Positions 1 through 13,200 of a DNA stretch of 64,000 nt are shown here, in pieces. This DNA is from Opisthorchis felineus (lineage: Eukaryota; Platyhelminthes; Trematoda; Opisthorchiida; Opisthorchiidae), in contig SJOL01006479.1 in assembly GCA_004794785.1 (NCBI GenBank), forward strand, positions 1,001,714-1,065,713, read 5' to 3'. Each line of letters opens with the position of its first letter. Within the stretch, counting starts at the first letter, position 1. Position numbers and translations under genes: made by a program. The notes below the pieces were generated by a model, which searched no databases, was not told the DNA's origin, and was given only the letters and a program-made list of their open reading frames with translations.

Positions 1-3000
1 CGTTTAGCTCTGCTCATGCACTTCCGACCCCAGCTGGAATAAAACTGAGAAATAATTTGGGAGGAGATCAAACTGGTGGATCACGTATTGTATCGTTGAA
101 ATAAATGCCTTCCTTCTCCGGCCATAAAGTCAAACAAGTTCCTGTCAGTACTGACTTCATATTTACGACGCATTTTGTTTGTATTATCCTTTGAAGCGGA
201 TTTGGAGAAAAATATCATTTTTTCACCGTTGCAGGATACTTTCCTGACCGAAATGCTAATCTTCTTCGAATGTTCTCTAAATGAGCCGGGTGGTCTTCAA
301 ACCAGTTCATCTTTCGTTACTCTTCGCTATCCCATTTACTGAGCTCCTTGATTGGACTTCTTCGGCTTTTCTGTGACAAGAAATTTCGTAATGCTTAAAC
401 TGGAGGAACGATTGTGCTAAATCACTACTGCAACCGCTTTTGGCCATAAACCGACCGTGTCCTCTGCCGTGGATCTAGTGTCATGCATCTTCCGTCGAAA
501 ACGTAAGGTTCTCTAAGGAAGCACTGAAAAATACCAGCGTTTTATAATTACTAATGTATCTATTGGTTGGGAAAGGAATACTGCGCCGAAAAGTAAAAAA
601 ACACCTCAGTTGTTTTCACAGAGTCTTCTAGGTTGACCTCTGTGTATCATATCAAGGCGTGGAGACCTCAGCATTTCAAAATACAACCCTTAGTTAAGAT
701 TCATCAGCCCATGAATGTAGCCTGGTCCGTTGGTTTGATGGTGAGATGGATGCAAATAGCATGACTTAACCAACCTGTGTCTGCGCGTCTGCTGTGTCCA
801 GCATAACCCGTATGGGTTTCAATCTTCATTCTTACTACAGCAGTGACATAATTTAGCACCGTATTGGGAATAACTCGACTGAAGGTTACTGAAAGCTTCA
901 GTTGTTATACCTGATTTGATGGAGGCTTCCATAACCTACGAGAAATTGTCGACGAAAACCTGCTGGTGTTTAGTTACTTATGGCAGTTTTGGTTGGATAT
1001 ACCACACGTCTAATGTTTTAAAGTAATGTCTGTAAAGTTTTTTCGAAAGTGATAGGCAAATTTTAAATTAACTATTCCTAAGTGGAAGGTGTACTGAATC
1101 CAGTAACACTAGCTTACGGTCTTGCTCTCATCTTGTACCTGGTTTTCTATACCATCCTAATTCATGACCTTAACCATTAAAAGACAACCAACAAGACTAC
1201 AGATTTTTTTCTCGACCGCATCCTCAGATCAATACGTATCTAATGGTTGCACGGCTAGACAAAATAACCCGTAAAGTTTTTTATAGCGAGTAGCGTTTTG
1301 TCCAACTCAACAAACATGTATGCACAATCAGCTGATTGGACACCGAAGAGCCCACTTGACTGGCGGTGTGTCAGGAGGTGTCCCAGGACGAAGGCAAAAT
1401 AAGTGCTCGCACAGCACACATCTGGTGACACAGGAGCGGTTTTTGTAGGTGTATTGAAACGACTTCGACTGTGACATAACGGAACATTTGGATAGAATTT
1501 GGCAGCCTGTATGGCTATCGACAGATGATGGAGATGACAACATGGTCGGTATCATAAGCACGTTGCAAATTTTTTGTCTGATTTCGAAGATATCGGTATT
1601 GGAATGCAGCTTTTGGTCGAAGGTGTTGCACAGCAAAGGCTCATTGTGTTTACAATCACAATGCTGTCTACATTACCATTGGAAACAACTACCTACTTGA
1701 TTGTGACCGGAGGGATAACTGAGGATCATCATGGTTGTTCGTCCATTGCATAGATAGCAAATCCCTCTACAAGTATCCCAAGGTTCAAACTGTAGTTCTA
1801 AAACAAATTCTGTGAACTAGTGAACACAAAATCATTAATTATGACAATTCCCTTTTCATGATGTTCTGCGTCATCCTAGCCTACTTCGACAGGCTCCGTC
1901 TCTCTAGTCTCAGCATTGTATGAATCGGAGACAACGGAGGACCTCATGGCTTTACGTCGCAATTGCATGCAATAAACCATTTTTTTGTTTAATCAAGGTA
2001 CGATGGAATCAGTCACCAAGACTTTGGAAGAACTGCAAAAGTGTACGTGATACAGTGTCTCTAAGTGTTTTCAACCTGAGAACAGAATGTGTTTCTGACA
2101 CAGCTAAACCCAAAACTATTCATGAGGTAAAATTACGGACCATCTCTTCCTGTCGGGACGAGAACAACTGCGAAAACAACCGTGGAAACTTTACCAACTA
2201 CATCTTCATCCAAGGTTTGTCCTTGATGCTGGTACAAGTAGCAAACGTGGCGTCTTCCGATTCCATTCACTTCTCTTCATGCGATTTTTAGTTCAGTGAA
2301 AATGAGTGGGTTGTTCGACAAATTTTGTTCGAAAAGGTTTAGCCTTGAGTCATTTTATCTACGAATTTCAGGAAGCATTAAAAGTACACGCGTGATTTGG
2401 AATTTACGAGACATACAGTTTAAGTAGGAACTGAACGCATTTGGTTGCTCACGAATCAGTTTCTTTCCGGGCGCTTTTGCAACCACAGTTGGCAAAAGGT
2501 CTGTGCTTATATTACAAGCTGTTGTTACTAACTACGGTTTACGGTCAAATGTGACTGCCATTTCGGCCCGTGTTCACAGTTTATGTGTCGTGATCCATGA
2601 TTCGAAATCGTGTTGCCTTCTTTGAACCATTACCTCCTCCGCTCTAAAACAATCGATTATCAGCGTCGGAAGGCAACACATTCCGTACTTAGTATTTTTG
2701 ATCGGAACACAGCGCTTAAACGCCTTTTGTAAAGCGACTGATTCTTCCCTATCCAACTCGCTATTTGGTGAACCAGCTTCTCGCCAATACACTTCGTGCG
2801 ACAGTTGCATGAAGTGATCTTCCTATGAAGTGGACTGTTTGAGTGAGTGACCAGCAAAGAGAGCAATAATCGAACGATTCAGCTTCACACCACTCTCTCC
2901 TCAGGAGTAACACTATCTACTGAGTTATCAGAATGTGACTTGAGGTCTAAAATACGTCCCATTGTTTGTAACAGTATGCACAATGTAGATTAGTTTGGTT

Positions 3001-6000
3001 CAGAAATATGCATTAGGAATGCACACTACATTTGGCCAACAGAAATGGACATGACGCTCTAACAATTTGACTGTTAGAAGGTACCCAGAGATGAGGTGTC
3101 GTAACTGACACCGTTGGAAGTTGCTTACGTGGACACAGCATGTCATTGCTAGGGGCTATAAGACTACTATGCGTCGTAAATTTTTCAGTGGCATAAGGCA
3201 ATTTATTATTTTTACGGATGCAGTGGTAAACTTTCCAGACCCATCGCGAATATGTGAATTTTTAGGGGAGAATTATATATTCTCAGCTGAGTTTACACTT
3301 GTCTGTGGCGATTTCTCCCGGAATCAGATTAGGGGACCTTGTTCCACGCGAAGGCGAAGACTGGGGCAACAGAAAGGATTCGGAGATCAGAATTGTTGGA
3401 ATTTGGAATCTGGATTGGTCTCATTTGTATGTTGTTGAGCGTTCTTGACTTTGGACCGGCTGCTCTTCTAGCATTTGAACAGAACTCACAGAACTCACGT
3501 TTGGGCAGAACTCACAAATTTTCTAGTCTGCGATGCCAACTGCAAAATTCGTAAGCTGTCAAGGAGCCCATGTCCCCATAGTGACTTGTAAAACTCTGTA
3601 TGTCACGGCCATTTTCGCCATATTGCTGTGCCACCTTTAGGTCCACGCTGCGTTTCACAGGATATCCGGTTGTCATCTGAGAGTACACAGCACCGTGTTG
3701 GTACCGCCGGCAGAGCCTCCTAGCCCACTTGCAACACCCATGACGCCATGGTAAGCATCTTTTTGGCAAAATCGGAGGGCAGGGAATTTGTAACTGAATA
3801 GCTTCTAATGAGAAAACATTGTGCAGGAGGAATATATATGCGTATAATTATCTAGTGTTTGATGGTAATCTGCTGATCAACAGCAGCTTACTCACGTGAC
3901 GTCCACTTACAGAAGGCAAACCGACAGCTATTTGAAAGGAGCCGGGTGTGGTTTTACAAGAAATCCGGTGATCTCCATTCAAATCTAGTGGTACATAACG
4001 CACGCAGGAACAGAGGAAGACCTGATAAGCTTAAAAGCAACTGAATAAAAATTAGCACCGTTATTATTTATTTCCTTCGCAGCGATGACATCATCCGTCA
4101 ACTCCTCATAGTTTTACCGATCTTCCATCATACTGCCCATAGTAATTTAACACCGCAAAGCTCTCCGGAAGATTGGATACGTGGAAGTTCAGTCAGGTAT
4201 CTCCATCCCCTTGCAATCCACCACCATCGGGCGAATGATGCTTCAGACTCCGAACAATCCCTTCTTTGTACAACTCCCGGTTGTCAGGGCATTAGTATCC
4301 GTAAGGTAATATAGCGACCAGTTAGCACGATTTCATCCAAGCACCTGAGTTCTCCACCCATACAAGCCAGTGTGAATGTGACTCTGCAAGACAATATAAG
4401 TTTTTCTAATGACCCGCTTGTTTTTGAGCAATTAGTTGTGCGTTTGTTTATTGGACTAACTGTCGGTTCCGCCATGGACACAAGTAAAAAAAGATCACAA
4501 GGGCAACGTTTCCGCAATAATATACTCTTGTATCCTTTCTTCTGTTGACCATACCCGCACATTTTCGGAATCCACCACCGGTTATTTGTTTTCCCGACCT
4601 ATTCAACAGAACTGGTTGTCTGCTTGACGGCCGTTGCTCTAGAACCTCACTATTCAAGGTTCGATTTGGACATTGTAAAAGGTTCTTACTACAACATTTC
4701 GTGGAATGGCCGTCCAATTTTTTGCCACAATGCAATAGTGGCAGCAATTACACAACCTATGTGCCCATGTGTAAACTGTGATTTATCTGGGTGACCAGAT
4801 GCTACTCTTGATTCGGTAATCCGAATATGGAATTCAGTGTTGAGTAACAAATCTGCAAAAAAAGTGGTATTGAAACAGCCGTAACCTTCAAAATGAGTTA
4901 ATTTGCAACCACTAATTCGAATTTGAAGTACTTTGTTGTAAATTTGTGACTAACTAGCGAAAATTGATTCTTTGAAGCATTCATTTTTCGACTGGAAGAA
5001 GATTCTCCTCAGGTGAACTGGGCCTGGTGCTACAAGCTCCGTCTCGGAATGTTTACAACAACATACTCATGCAGTTTTCTTTTTGGCAGGAGAAACTTTG
5101 GAATTGAAGACGCGGCCCTGTCGATAGCACATAACTGGGTTAGGACAGAACAATCCTTCACCCTTGTGCAAATTGCCTAAACTGCATTTGCGGTTCAACA
5201 TTGAGGCGGTCGAACCTTCACATCTGGACGGACGGCAGTGTTCGCGCAGAATGATAGCCCGTGCGCCCATAAATCAAATAGACCTGTAACATCCACGCTC
5301 AAGAATTTTTGGTCTGTTTCTTACCTACTATCTCCCTTGCAGCTGAGGTTCTGCAGAAAGGAGACCAGTATGCAGTGTTTAGTTCATCCTTCCGTCATCA
5401 GCCTCACTATCACTGACAGTACAAACTCAGTGTTCAACAGTGATGATTCGCTGTCATAGCACTTACTTGCAGCAAATGCCACTGTGTCCGAATTTGGTCG
5501 TAGTGTAGAGGGCACAAATCACTGGTAACTGTTCGTCTTCCGTCATTTTTTCTCTAGTTAAACATTGGATGACTGCGTTACCTTTAAACTCTCGCGGAAA
5601 ACATCTAAGTCTCCCAAACCGCCTTGCATATCACGTCAAGCTGTTGATTTTGGAAAGCACCGACAGGCAGTATGTCCTTCCGTCTGCTTTTCGCTCTACG
5701 TTTGGCTTTCGGTCTTCGTGGGTGACTCAGAGTATTCATTTTACCAGAATCGTGATTGCTCTTAACAGGAGATACCAGATTTCCTTCGGATGCATTACTA
5801 GGTAAATTTGAGTCTAAATATTTTTTATTTAGAAGTGTGAAAATGGTCGTGGCTTGTTGAAGCTTTTTCAGGAACACTATAAGTAGTGTGCTTAGTCTGG
5901 TTTCTATCTTATACTATATTGTCCCCTCCACTAAAACGTGGGTCGCCACACTGTATCATTCCGTTTCTATAGCTCATCAAGGTAAACCTTAGCTCAGTTA

Positions 6001-7087
6001 CCGTCAAAGTTTCGTATGATCCATTTACAACACAATGTTTTACTGAGGGATATGTACGGTTCCCTACCTAAGTCGGTGGAAACAAGACAAATCGCTGAAT
6101 CATGTAGGCTGCTGAATTGGGCGTATGACACACTGTGAGGCGCTTATTTTATATATTCACGCAGATGAACACTAGGGGATTACTGGTGTACGCAAACCAT
6201 CCTAAATTTCATAAACACGGAGAAGTCAGTTTGACGCATTAAGTCTACAAAAATTGTTCTGGCGAATGTGTACAGGTGATATTTGGAGCCAAGTGGCAAA
6301 AAATGACTCTTCATTAGTCCGCAATTTATGGGTAACACGTTATGTGATTTCTACTAGTAACTTATCTATTATGCTGCACTGCACATTCAAAGCGGCCGAG
6401 CTAGCAAATATTTAAGCCACTTGCCTCAAAGACAACTTGCCCCTCTTGACCACAAGTATGTGTAACTATCAGTTCCACCGTTCTCGTCAAGGTGGACGAA
6501 TCATCCATTCTACGGGACAGCTAACAAAAACGGGTGAGAGATCACTTACCTGAATGCTGGTTAATAGAGCAGAGAGTAGGCAACAAGGACGCCATTACTG
6601 AACATTTGCCTGTTTCAGATAACTTTTTCAAACTGAGACCAGCCCTCCAATTTTTCACCAAACACCCCAGTACAAGTTGACAGGTATAAAAAGAAAGACA
6701 CTAGGTAAAGATGTGGCGGTTGCGATTCTCCTTTACAATTCCAACCTACGCAAGTTCTCTGCCTAACGGCCGGTGACTGAAAGTGAGCCACATGCCCTCC
6801 CCTATCCGAATATGCTTGTCAAAACAAGCTAACCGAGACTGTTTACAACCAGTAGTCTATGATGCGGGCTGACGGCCTTCATTCCTTTCGTTCCCTCTCT
6901 ACTTGCTACTATTATACCGAGAGTGAAATAAACAACCTGAAAATAATTGTACTCTGTAAAACATTTTTTCTTAAGGTCGCTAGTTTTTCGGTCGGTTTGC
7001 ATTTGCGACAAAAACACCTGTTGCGAATTTGTGATGCAAATATAAACGTCTCAGTCAAATCCAACTATCCTTCTTTCTCCCACAAAG
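1..7087. other. No confident gene; upstream flank or 5' introns
   Basis: I see no convincing coding exon, RNA gene or promoter here. Open frames are short and have no recognisable motif. The CUB gene starting at 7088 begins with a split codon, so at least one earlier exon must exist, either undetected here or left of the window. Two open stretches with plausible splice signals (4610-4770 and 5341-5459) are discussed as weak candidates elsewhere in this answer. Confidence 0.5.
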
Positions 7088-7224
7088 CAACATGTGGCGA
7101 GGAGTTCAAGACCGAACTTGGTTCATTCCAGTGGAAGGGCAGTCCGACTGGCCAGCGCAGCTGTGATTGGAGAATTCATAGCCCCTTCCAAAAGCCCATT
7201 CTATTACGAATCAACACCATGAAA
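7088..7224 (+). CDS. Exon: CUB1 first half
   Basis: The acceptor is ctttctcccacaaag before 7088 (phase 1: two bases of a split codon, then ACA TGT). The donor is gtaagc at 7225 (phase 0). The 45 full codons hold the first CUB disulfide pair: Cys in TCGEEF and Cys in SCDWRI, 23 residues apart, the second in the conserved C-x-W-x-I strand. The exon ends in the PILLRINTMK strand, just where all other first-half exons of this gene stop. The preceding exon was not found. An open frame continues upstream of the acceptor to 6859, but the pyrimidine-rich stretch and the phase shared with the five other first-half exons favour 7088. Confidence 0.8.
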
Positions 7225-10200
7225 GTAAGCTTGCAAAAATATCGCGACGATATTTTCAGTGAATTGCAAAGTCACTTGTACTTGCGAACGAGGGAAAATA
7301 AGAATGAATAAAAATGTTCTTGGGTGCCGAAAAGTTGAACCACAGGAGATAGCGAATCCCACCCTTAAAAGTTTTGTCGTTTGGGGCGAGTATGCTTCCC
7401 TCTCTATTTCAGTAGGCTTCAGGCTATTCTCCTGCAGTAATCCGTATTTTATATTTTAGTTAATGCAGTGTAATTCTGAAAAATATTGTTCTTCACTTCT
7501 GAAAAGCTTAGACGAAAGAAACCCTCTTTTGATATTTCCAATTTAGTGTTCTCCATTCGAGTCGATAGACTTACACGCATGAATTTATTCCTGAATTCCA
7601 AGTTCACTTTGACTTCTTGTCTAACGCTATTGGTGACGCCGCCGCTAAACATCCATCGTTCTGACGCAGAAAAGAGCTGGGAAAACGTTCTCACTTGCGA
7701 AAACGCAACGAAAAGTTTCGACTCCCTGAAAGAGTACATGAGTCACATCTTTTTGTCAGTTTGCTCGCCCGGATGAACGAGCACCTCTGTTGAACCTCAG
7801 ACTAGAATGAATGCCTAAAAGGTCGTTGCACAATACGGACAAACATCGCTGGACCGGCGGTTCGGTGTCCCCGTCGAATGAATGTGCGTTTGAAAGCCGA
7901 CGCACAAGCAAAATCAGATAACAGGACCAAAACTGAAAGCCCTCCGTGTGATTATTGGTCAACATTGGACACTGAAACGAGAACCATGTCTTCCAGACAT
8001 TTTTAAAAAAAAATTTTGAATACTTAACACAATCGTATACAAATTAACCTTTTCCATATTTCCATCATTTTTATTCATAATTTGGAAAATTTTTGCAATC
8101 ACATCAGAACAAAATAGTATATATTGAGACACCTTCTAATGATGCTCTTCAGAGAAACTATACGTTTAAAACCAGTCGTACGTGGTTACGTTGAGACAGT
8201 GTCATGATTGGACTACGTACAAAAGATGTTTGTAGTACTATCGGGCAACACCGACCGATGTTTGGGGCACCGATTAAGTGTCCCAGTAAATGTGCGCTTC
8301 TAACAGGCTCACAGAGCACCAGTGCAATGCTACGTCGCATGAAGGATAGAAAATTCCAACTTCCTTGTTGCAGCAACGTAGAAACTCGGTATATCATCAG
8401 GAAAATATGAGTGTTTAATTCATACACGGACTCAACCTTCCATCCGGGAATTCCTCACTGAAGCAGCTAACTAATGTTTGGTGGCGGGATGTGGTTTTAC
8501 CAGTTTGTCCACATTTTTTGTTTCACATGAGATTCGTTTACTTACACAGTTCATAGTATTCAACTGAATCCTAAGGTTTTTTCAGGGAAATAGTTTACTA
8601 GTTAAATCATAACCCCGCGTCATGCTGAATCAATATTCTAAAACAGTCTTATTTTTCTGTCCACAAAAGTGATTGAGGTTTTGTTTGAGATATCACATTT
8701 AAGTCCTAGCTACTTTGGTAATCCCAAGGGCGAATGTTTCCACTCACTAATCTTGGGAGTAAGGCACCGGTAGATACCATTATCATACTGCTGGCAATGA
8801 TTGTGATGGCGATGGACTTTTTAACACACCATCGATAACGACCTTGCATAACGTTGTGCTTTGTAGTTTTCTCAGTCTTCGCAACATGCGTTTTATCTAA
8901 ACGTACCGTTACGACTGAATGAACCATATGCAGAAAATTCACTAGGCCTTGCGTCATCGCTTTCTTCTACACTTACCGAACACATCAATCATCGAAATGG
9001 AAATCTACTGTTTAATTCCCCCACAAATGTGTTTTTAAACCAACACCAGACGCCCAAAATGTAGTTGACTTATCTGCAGTATCCTCATCTATAGAAGGAA
9101 TATTTTGACCACTAGTTTTCTGAGCACGATATTCCGACCAGTTTGAAGTGCCATTATTTGCATGATACACTCTAAAAAGGTAACCGAGGTTTGTAACGAC
9201 ACACTGTGAAGTAGACGGTGGCATGAAATTTTTCCATCCATGGAAAGTGAAAAAATCTGTTGTCATACCTTATCTGGCTTTTACATGTCGAAATCCGAGT
9301 GGACTTAGCTTGATTCAATATCTGTCTTTGCAATGGTTTGATGAGAAGTTCAACATGGCTATTTAAGTTTCATGGCATACTCACGGCAATTTTTTTTACC
9401 GAACGGCGTACCACACTACCCTTCTTGCCTTATGGAGAACCAGCGTGAGGGGTGTTTGTCTTTTGTTTCTTATTTCGTTTCATCGCCCATTTTGAGTTGA
9501 ATGGCTACCAGTACTTGGCCGACAAGACGTCTGTTACACTTCAAGAGACTGCGGTCTCTTGGAACGACTTTTGAAAGCAGCCTGAAATTTTTTGGGAAGT
9601 GGATTGGTGGTGAACTTAGGTCCTGCGGCACAATATAAATGTGAAGAAGTACAGTCGTTTTTCTGAAGCAATTTATTGACGATGTGTTGCCTTTGTGGTA
9701 CAATTTACTCCTGCGGCTGCGCATGCATAATTTCTCACGTAAACGGCGAGTTAATCCAACAGCCATTTGGTCACATCACTCTTGCTAACTGACTGTTTTA
9801 TAGTAGCTTACACTTTTTCGTGTTTTGTCCCTCAAGATAACTTCGGAGGACAATGCATGTGGGACAAATTATGTATCGGTTAATGACCTGAATGGGGACA
9901 GCCAGACGAATTTGGGGATATGGTGTGGAACGGAGCCCGAGGATGTGTGGATTTTGTCGACTGGACCAAGTTTGTTGATCCAACTTCGAACTGAAGGATC
10001 GAATGCTGACGACCATTTAGACGCCACATTTATTTCACGTAAGTCACTTTCAGTCGAACAAGCTCAAAAAGCAGGCTCGTTTTGCAGCGTCCTATTTTGT
10101 TGTATAAATGGGTCGATAAGTTCTAGGTGCATACACAATACGTCTTTACTCAGCCTACGATTAGACTCACCCTAAGAACACAAAAATAAGCACACTTAGT

Positions 10201-13200
10201 TACTTCCAATTTCCTTAATCTATGTGAGCAAGTGAAGCTGTTTGCACTTCAAAGGCTCACCCAACTTTTTAGATACCCCAAGTGAAGATTCAGTCAGCAT
10301 GGTTGCGCTTTAACCAGGAACTGCAAATAAGGAAACAAGAAGGCACTCTCCGTGGGTTTTTGTTTGATTTGCTTGGAGAGGATCTGCCATTCACATTGGT
10401 CCGCACGAAAAAGTCACTTATGATGCTCAGAATACTACTCACTTGTGTAAACCTAAGCTTGCCCCTTGCAGCCACTTTAAACACAGTCAGCCAGAGAAAC
10501 GCGAGGATTTCTACCACTTCTGATTGGAATCAGCTTGCGTGAAAGACATCCGCTTCAGTTTGACTGAGTTTGACTGAGTTTGACTCAAAAAGAATTTCTG
10601 AAATGCCGTTGCCACTTATTCCTTCGTCTTTCCAAGTACTACGCAAATAATGGAGACTGGGACCACATAAGAAACACACGTTGCTGTGTGGCTTGTTTTG
10701 TGAGATAAAGAAAAGTGAAAGGTTTATGCCAAATTTTAGTCAAGAAGACGGGCTGGTGAAGGAATACTGTTCCGTCTCGTTCTAATTCCCCAAATTCGCA
10801 GAAGACAATTTATGCTACCATCAAAAATAAGGACCAGTAAAACATTAGATTGCAGCAGTGAAATGGTTATTTTGATACAGATATCACCTCAAAAGGCACC
10901 AAATCCAGGTTTGAATAAATTCAGGTGCAATGTTCCAAAATGCACACGCCTCGTAGCAAAGCTACGCAACCAATAGTTTAATGCCGGGAGTTGTCCTGTA
11001 TAGAAAACTAGTTCAAAAATAAATCAAATCTCACACGTCGTCCCGTATCGCATAAACCTCTTCGACCTTGGACCGATGGAGTATACCGACGCCCAAGAAA
11101 CAAACTAAACTATCCAGGTGCTTTTCGTCTCTTTTAGATAGTAAACTTGTTTCCGTAGAGGACACGCAACTTTGACGGTCTGAGAACAATCTCGTCCAAG
11201 ATGGGATCTCACGAAAGTCCTTAACCGTTGGCAACATAACTGATTGTTTGGTCTATCTGTTGTAATGATTGGACACTGTTCAAGTGGCAGTTTATCGGCT
11301 TGCCAAGTTTGGTGGCTGCCTTCTAAAATACTTTGTCGTCATAAGAGTAAGCCTCATGAACCAGCCATGCTCCGGAGATGTCCCGTTGTATGGTAGTGAA
11401 ACGGTTGCAATCCCGCAGAAGTTAACACTGGTCAAAGACCTCAACCGATGGAGCAAAAGTTCAGAACATGTTTGTATCAAAGGTGATCGCTCTCTACCTT
11501 CAGAAAAGTGTGCATCCTGAAATCCATCAAAGAAGTGTCTTCAAACGTCGTGTATCCAACAAATTTTACGTGGGGATGGAACAAGTTAGAATCCGGTGAA
11601 TGTTATATATTATTGGGGTCTTGGTGTTTTATGAAGCGAGGACGAGCAGACATCAAGTAGTATTTCTAAGGTCAAAGACCAGATAACAATGAGGAAGGTG
11701 GTTGGTGACAATTAGAAATTTTGGGGTAATTGGAAAAGTCCCTTGGAATTTTTATATGCTGCTCGCCAAAGCTAGTCATAGATTAGGTATGCGTGGAATA
11801 GCAAATATTTGTAATAGTATTGACAATTATAAGCCGACATTTTAAGCTACTCTGTCCATGTACGGAAATTGGTCCTGTTCGATTTTTGTATAATCATGTC
11901 ACTGGAAAGTAATCCAAGTTTGATTGTAGATATTCGCCTGGTCGATTCCAACTCAACTTCGTTATAAGTTTTTGATTACCCATGAAACCAATCCAGACGA
12001 GTTACGTCCCCATTCTAGGGTGTATAGGTTGACAGCAACTCCGACCTCCAGGTCACTTTGTGGTCGTTTCTAAAGTGTCCTGCAGCTGCGTTGGTGGTTT
12101 TGTATTATCCAAGCAACGCTTGACTCAAAATTTATGGTCGCTTTTTGTGCCCATTGGAAAACCAACCCAACACGAGAGAATTTACTTCTTTCCATTTCAA
12201 CACCATTTATAGGCCAGGGTTCTGTTGGATCCTAAAAGAATGTGATACCAGAACATATTTTATTGGCCCACTAAAAACCTGAAGCCACATTACACGATTA
12301 CACCCGAAATCTGACAGACAACTGGCTTATTCCGTACGATTTTTAAGCTGGAGTTGTATCAGCCCTCACGGGTACTGTTGTGCACAGTTCTTCCTTCAAA
12401 TCATCTATCATTTTTAGGAATCGTAGTTTCATCATTATCGTCCTCCTATTAAAATCAAATGGACATGGACCTTCCTTACCCACACTGTGAACACCACCGC
12501 TCCTCGTGAAAGTTTGATATCCCAACGACCAATACCATCAAGCCCTTCCAAGGTGAACGAATGCTGGCGGTCTTCCCCACTGTTATACCTTTCACAGAGA
12601 ATATCATAACTTACTTGGTTAAATTATGACAGCCGTTCAAGCTCAACAGTTTTGAGGGTAGTAATTGGAGTATTGCATAGTGACTGAAGTACCTCGTTGG
12701 TCACTAATCTGAGATGGGCGCTTAGCTTGCAAGTGTTCCGTCACCAAAATGTGTCATAAGATTAGTGAGTAGTATTGCGTTGGCACGTCGTTTCAGCTGT
12801 GTGACGGATTGTAACATTTGACTGGCGCTGTGTCTGCGTTCGTGCACTTCTCGGTTACCGATTTTGACAGGTTCTTTTGACTTGTCTTCCGCATTGTCAA
12901 TCTAACTGCCTGGCCAATTGCCTCGCTCCATGTCTGGTCAACATTCAGAGGAAATCTGAACCTGAATATTCCGTCTCACCAGGAAATTTCTGTTTCCCAG
13001 GGTTTACGGATGATACTGCCACCTGATTTGTCTTCGAGTTTTGGTTACGACTGAGTTAGCAATCTTCTCAATCACTATAATACGTGACCTTCGAACGCCA
13101 TGTAATTTCCTGTATCACAGCTAAATACCAGTACGATTACGACCAGACACGTACTTACATCAAATCCCCGCCTGATGACGTTTGGTGGAATTACCCCTTG

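Noticed and set aside
1328..1636. 102-codon minus-strand frame with several cysteines
   Set aside because: No motif, no splice context, and frames of this length are expected by chance in 64 kb of six-frame sequence.
5341..5459. Frame after the strong acceptor tatctcccttgcag with two Cys and VISLTITDS
   Set aside because: Cysteine spacing (8) does not fit a CUB second half, there is no Cys-Gly, and the frame stops without a good donor.
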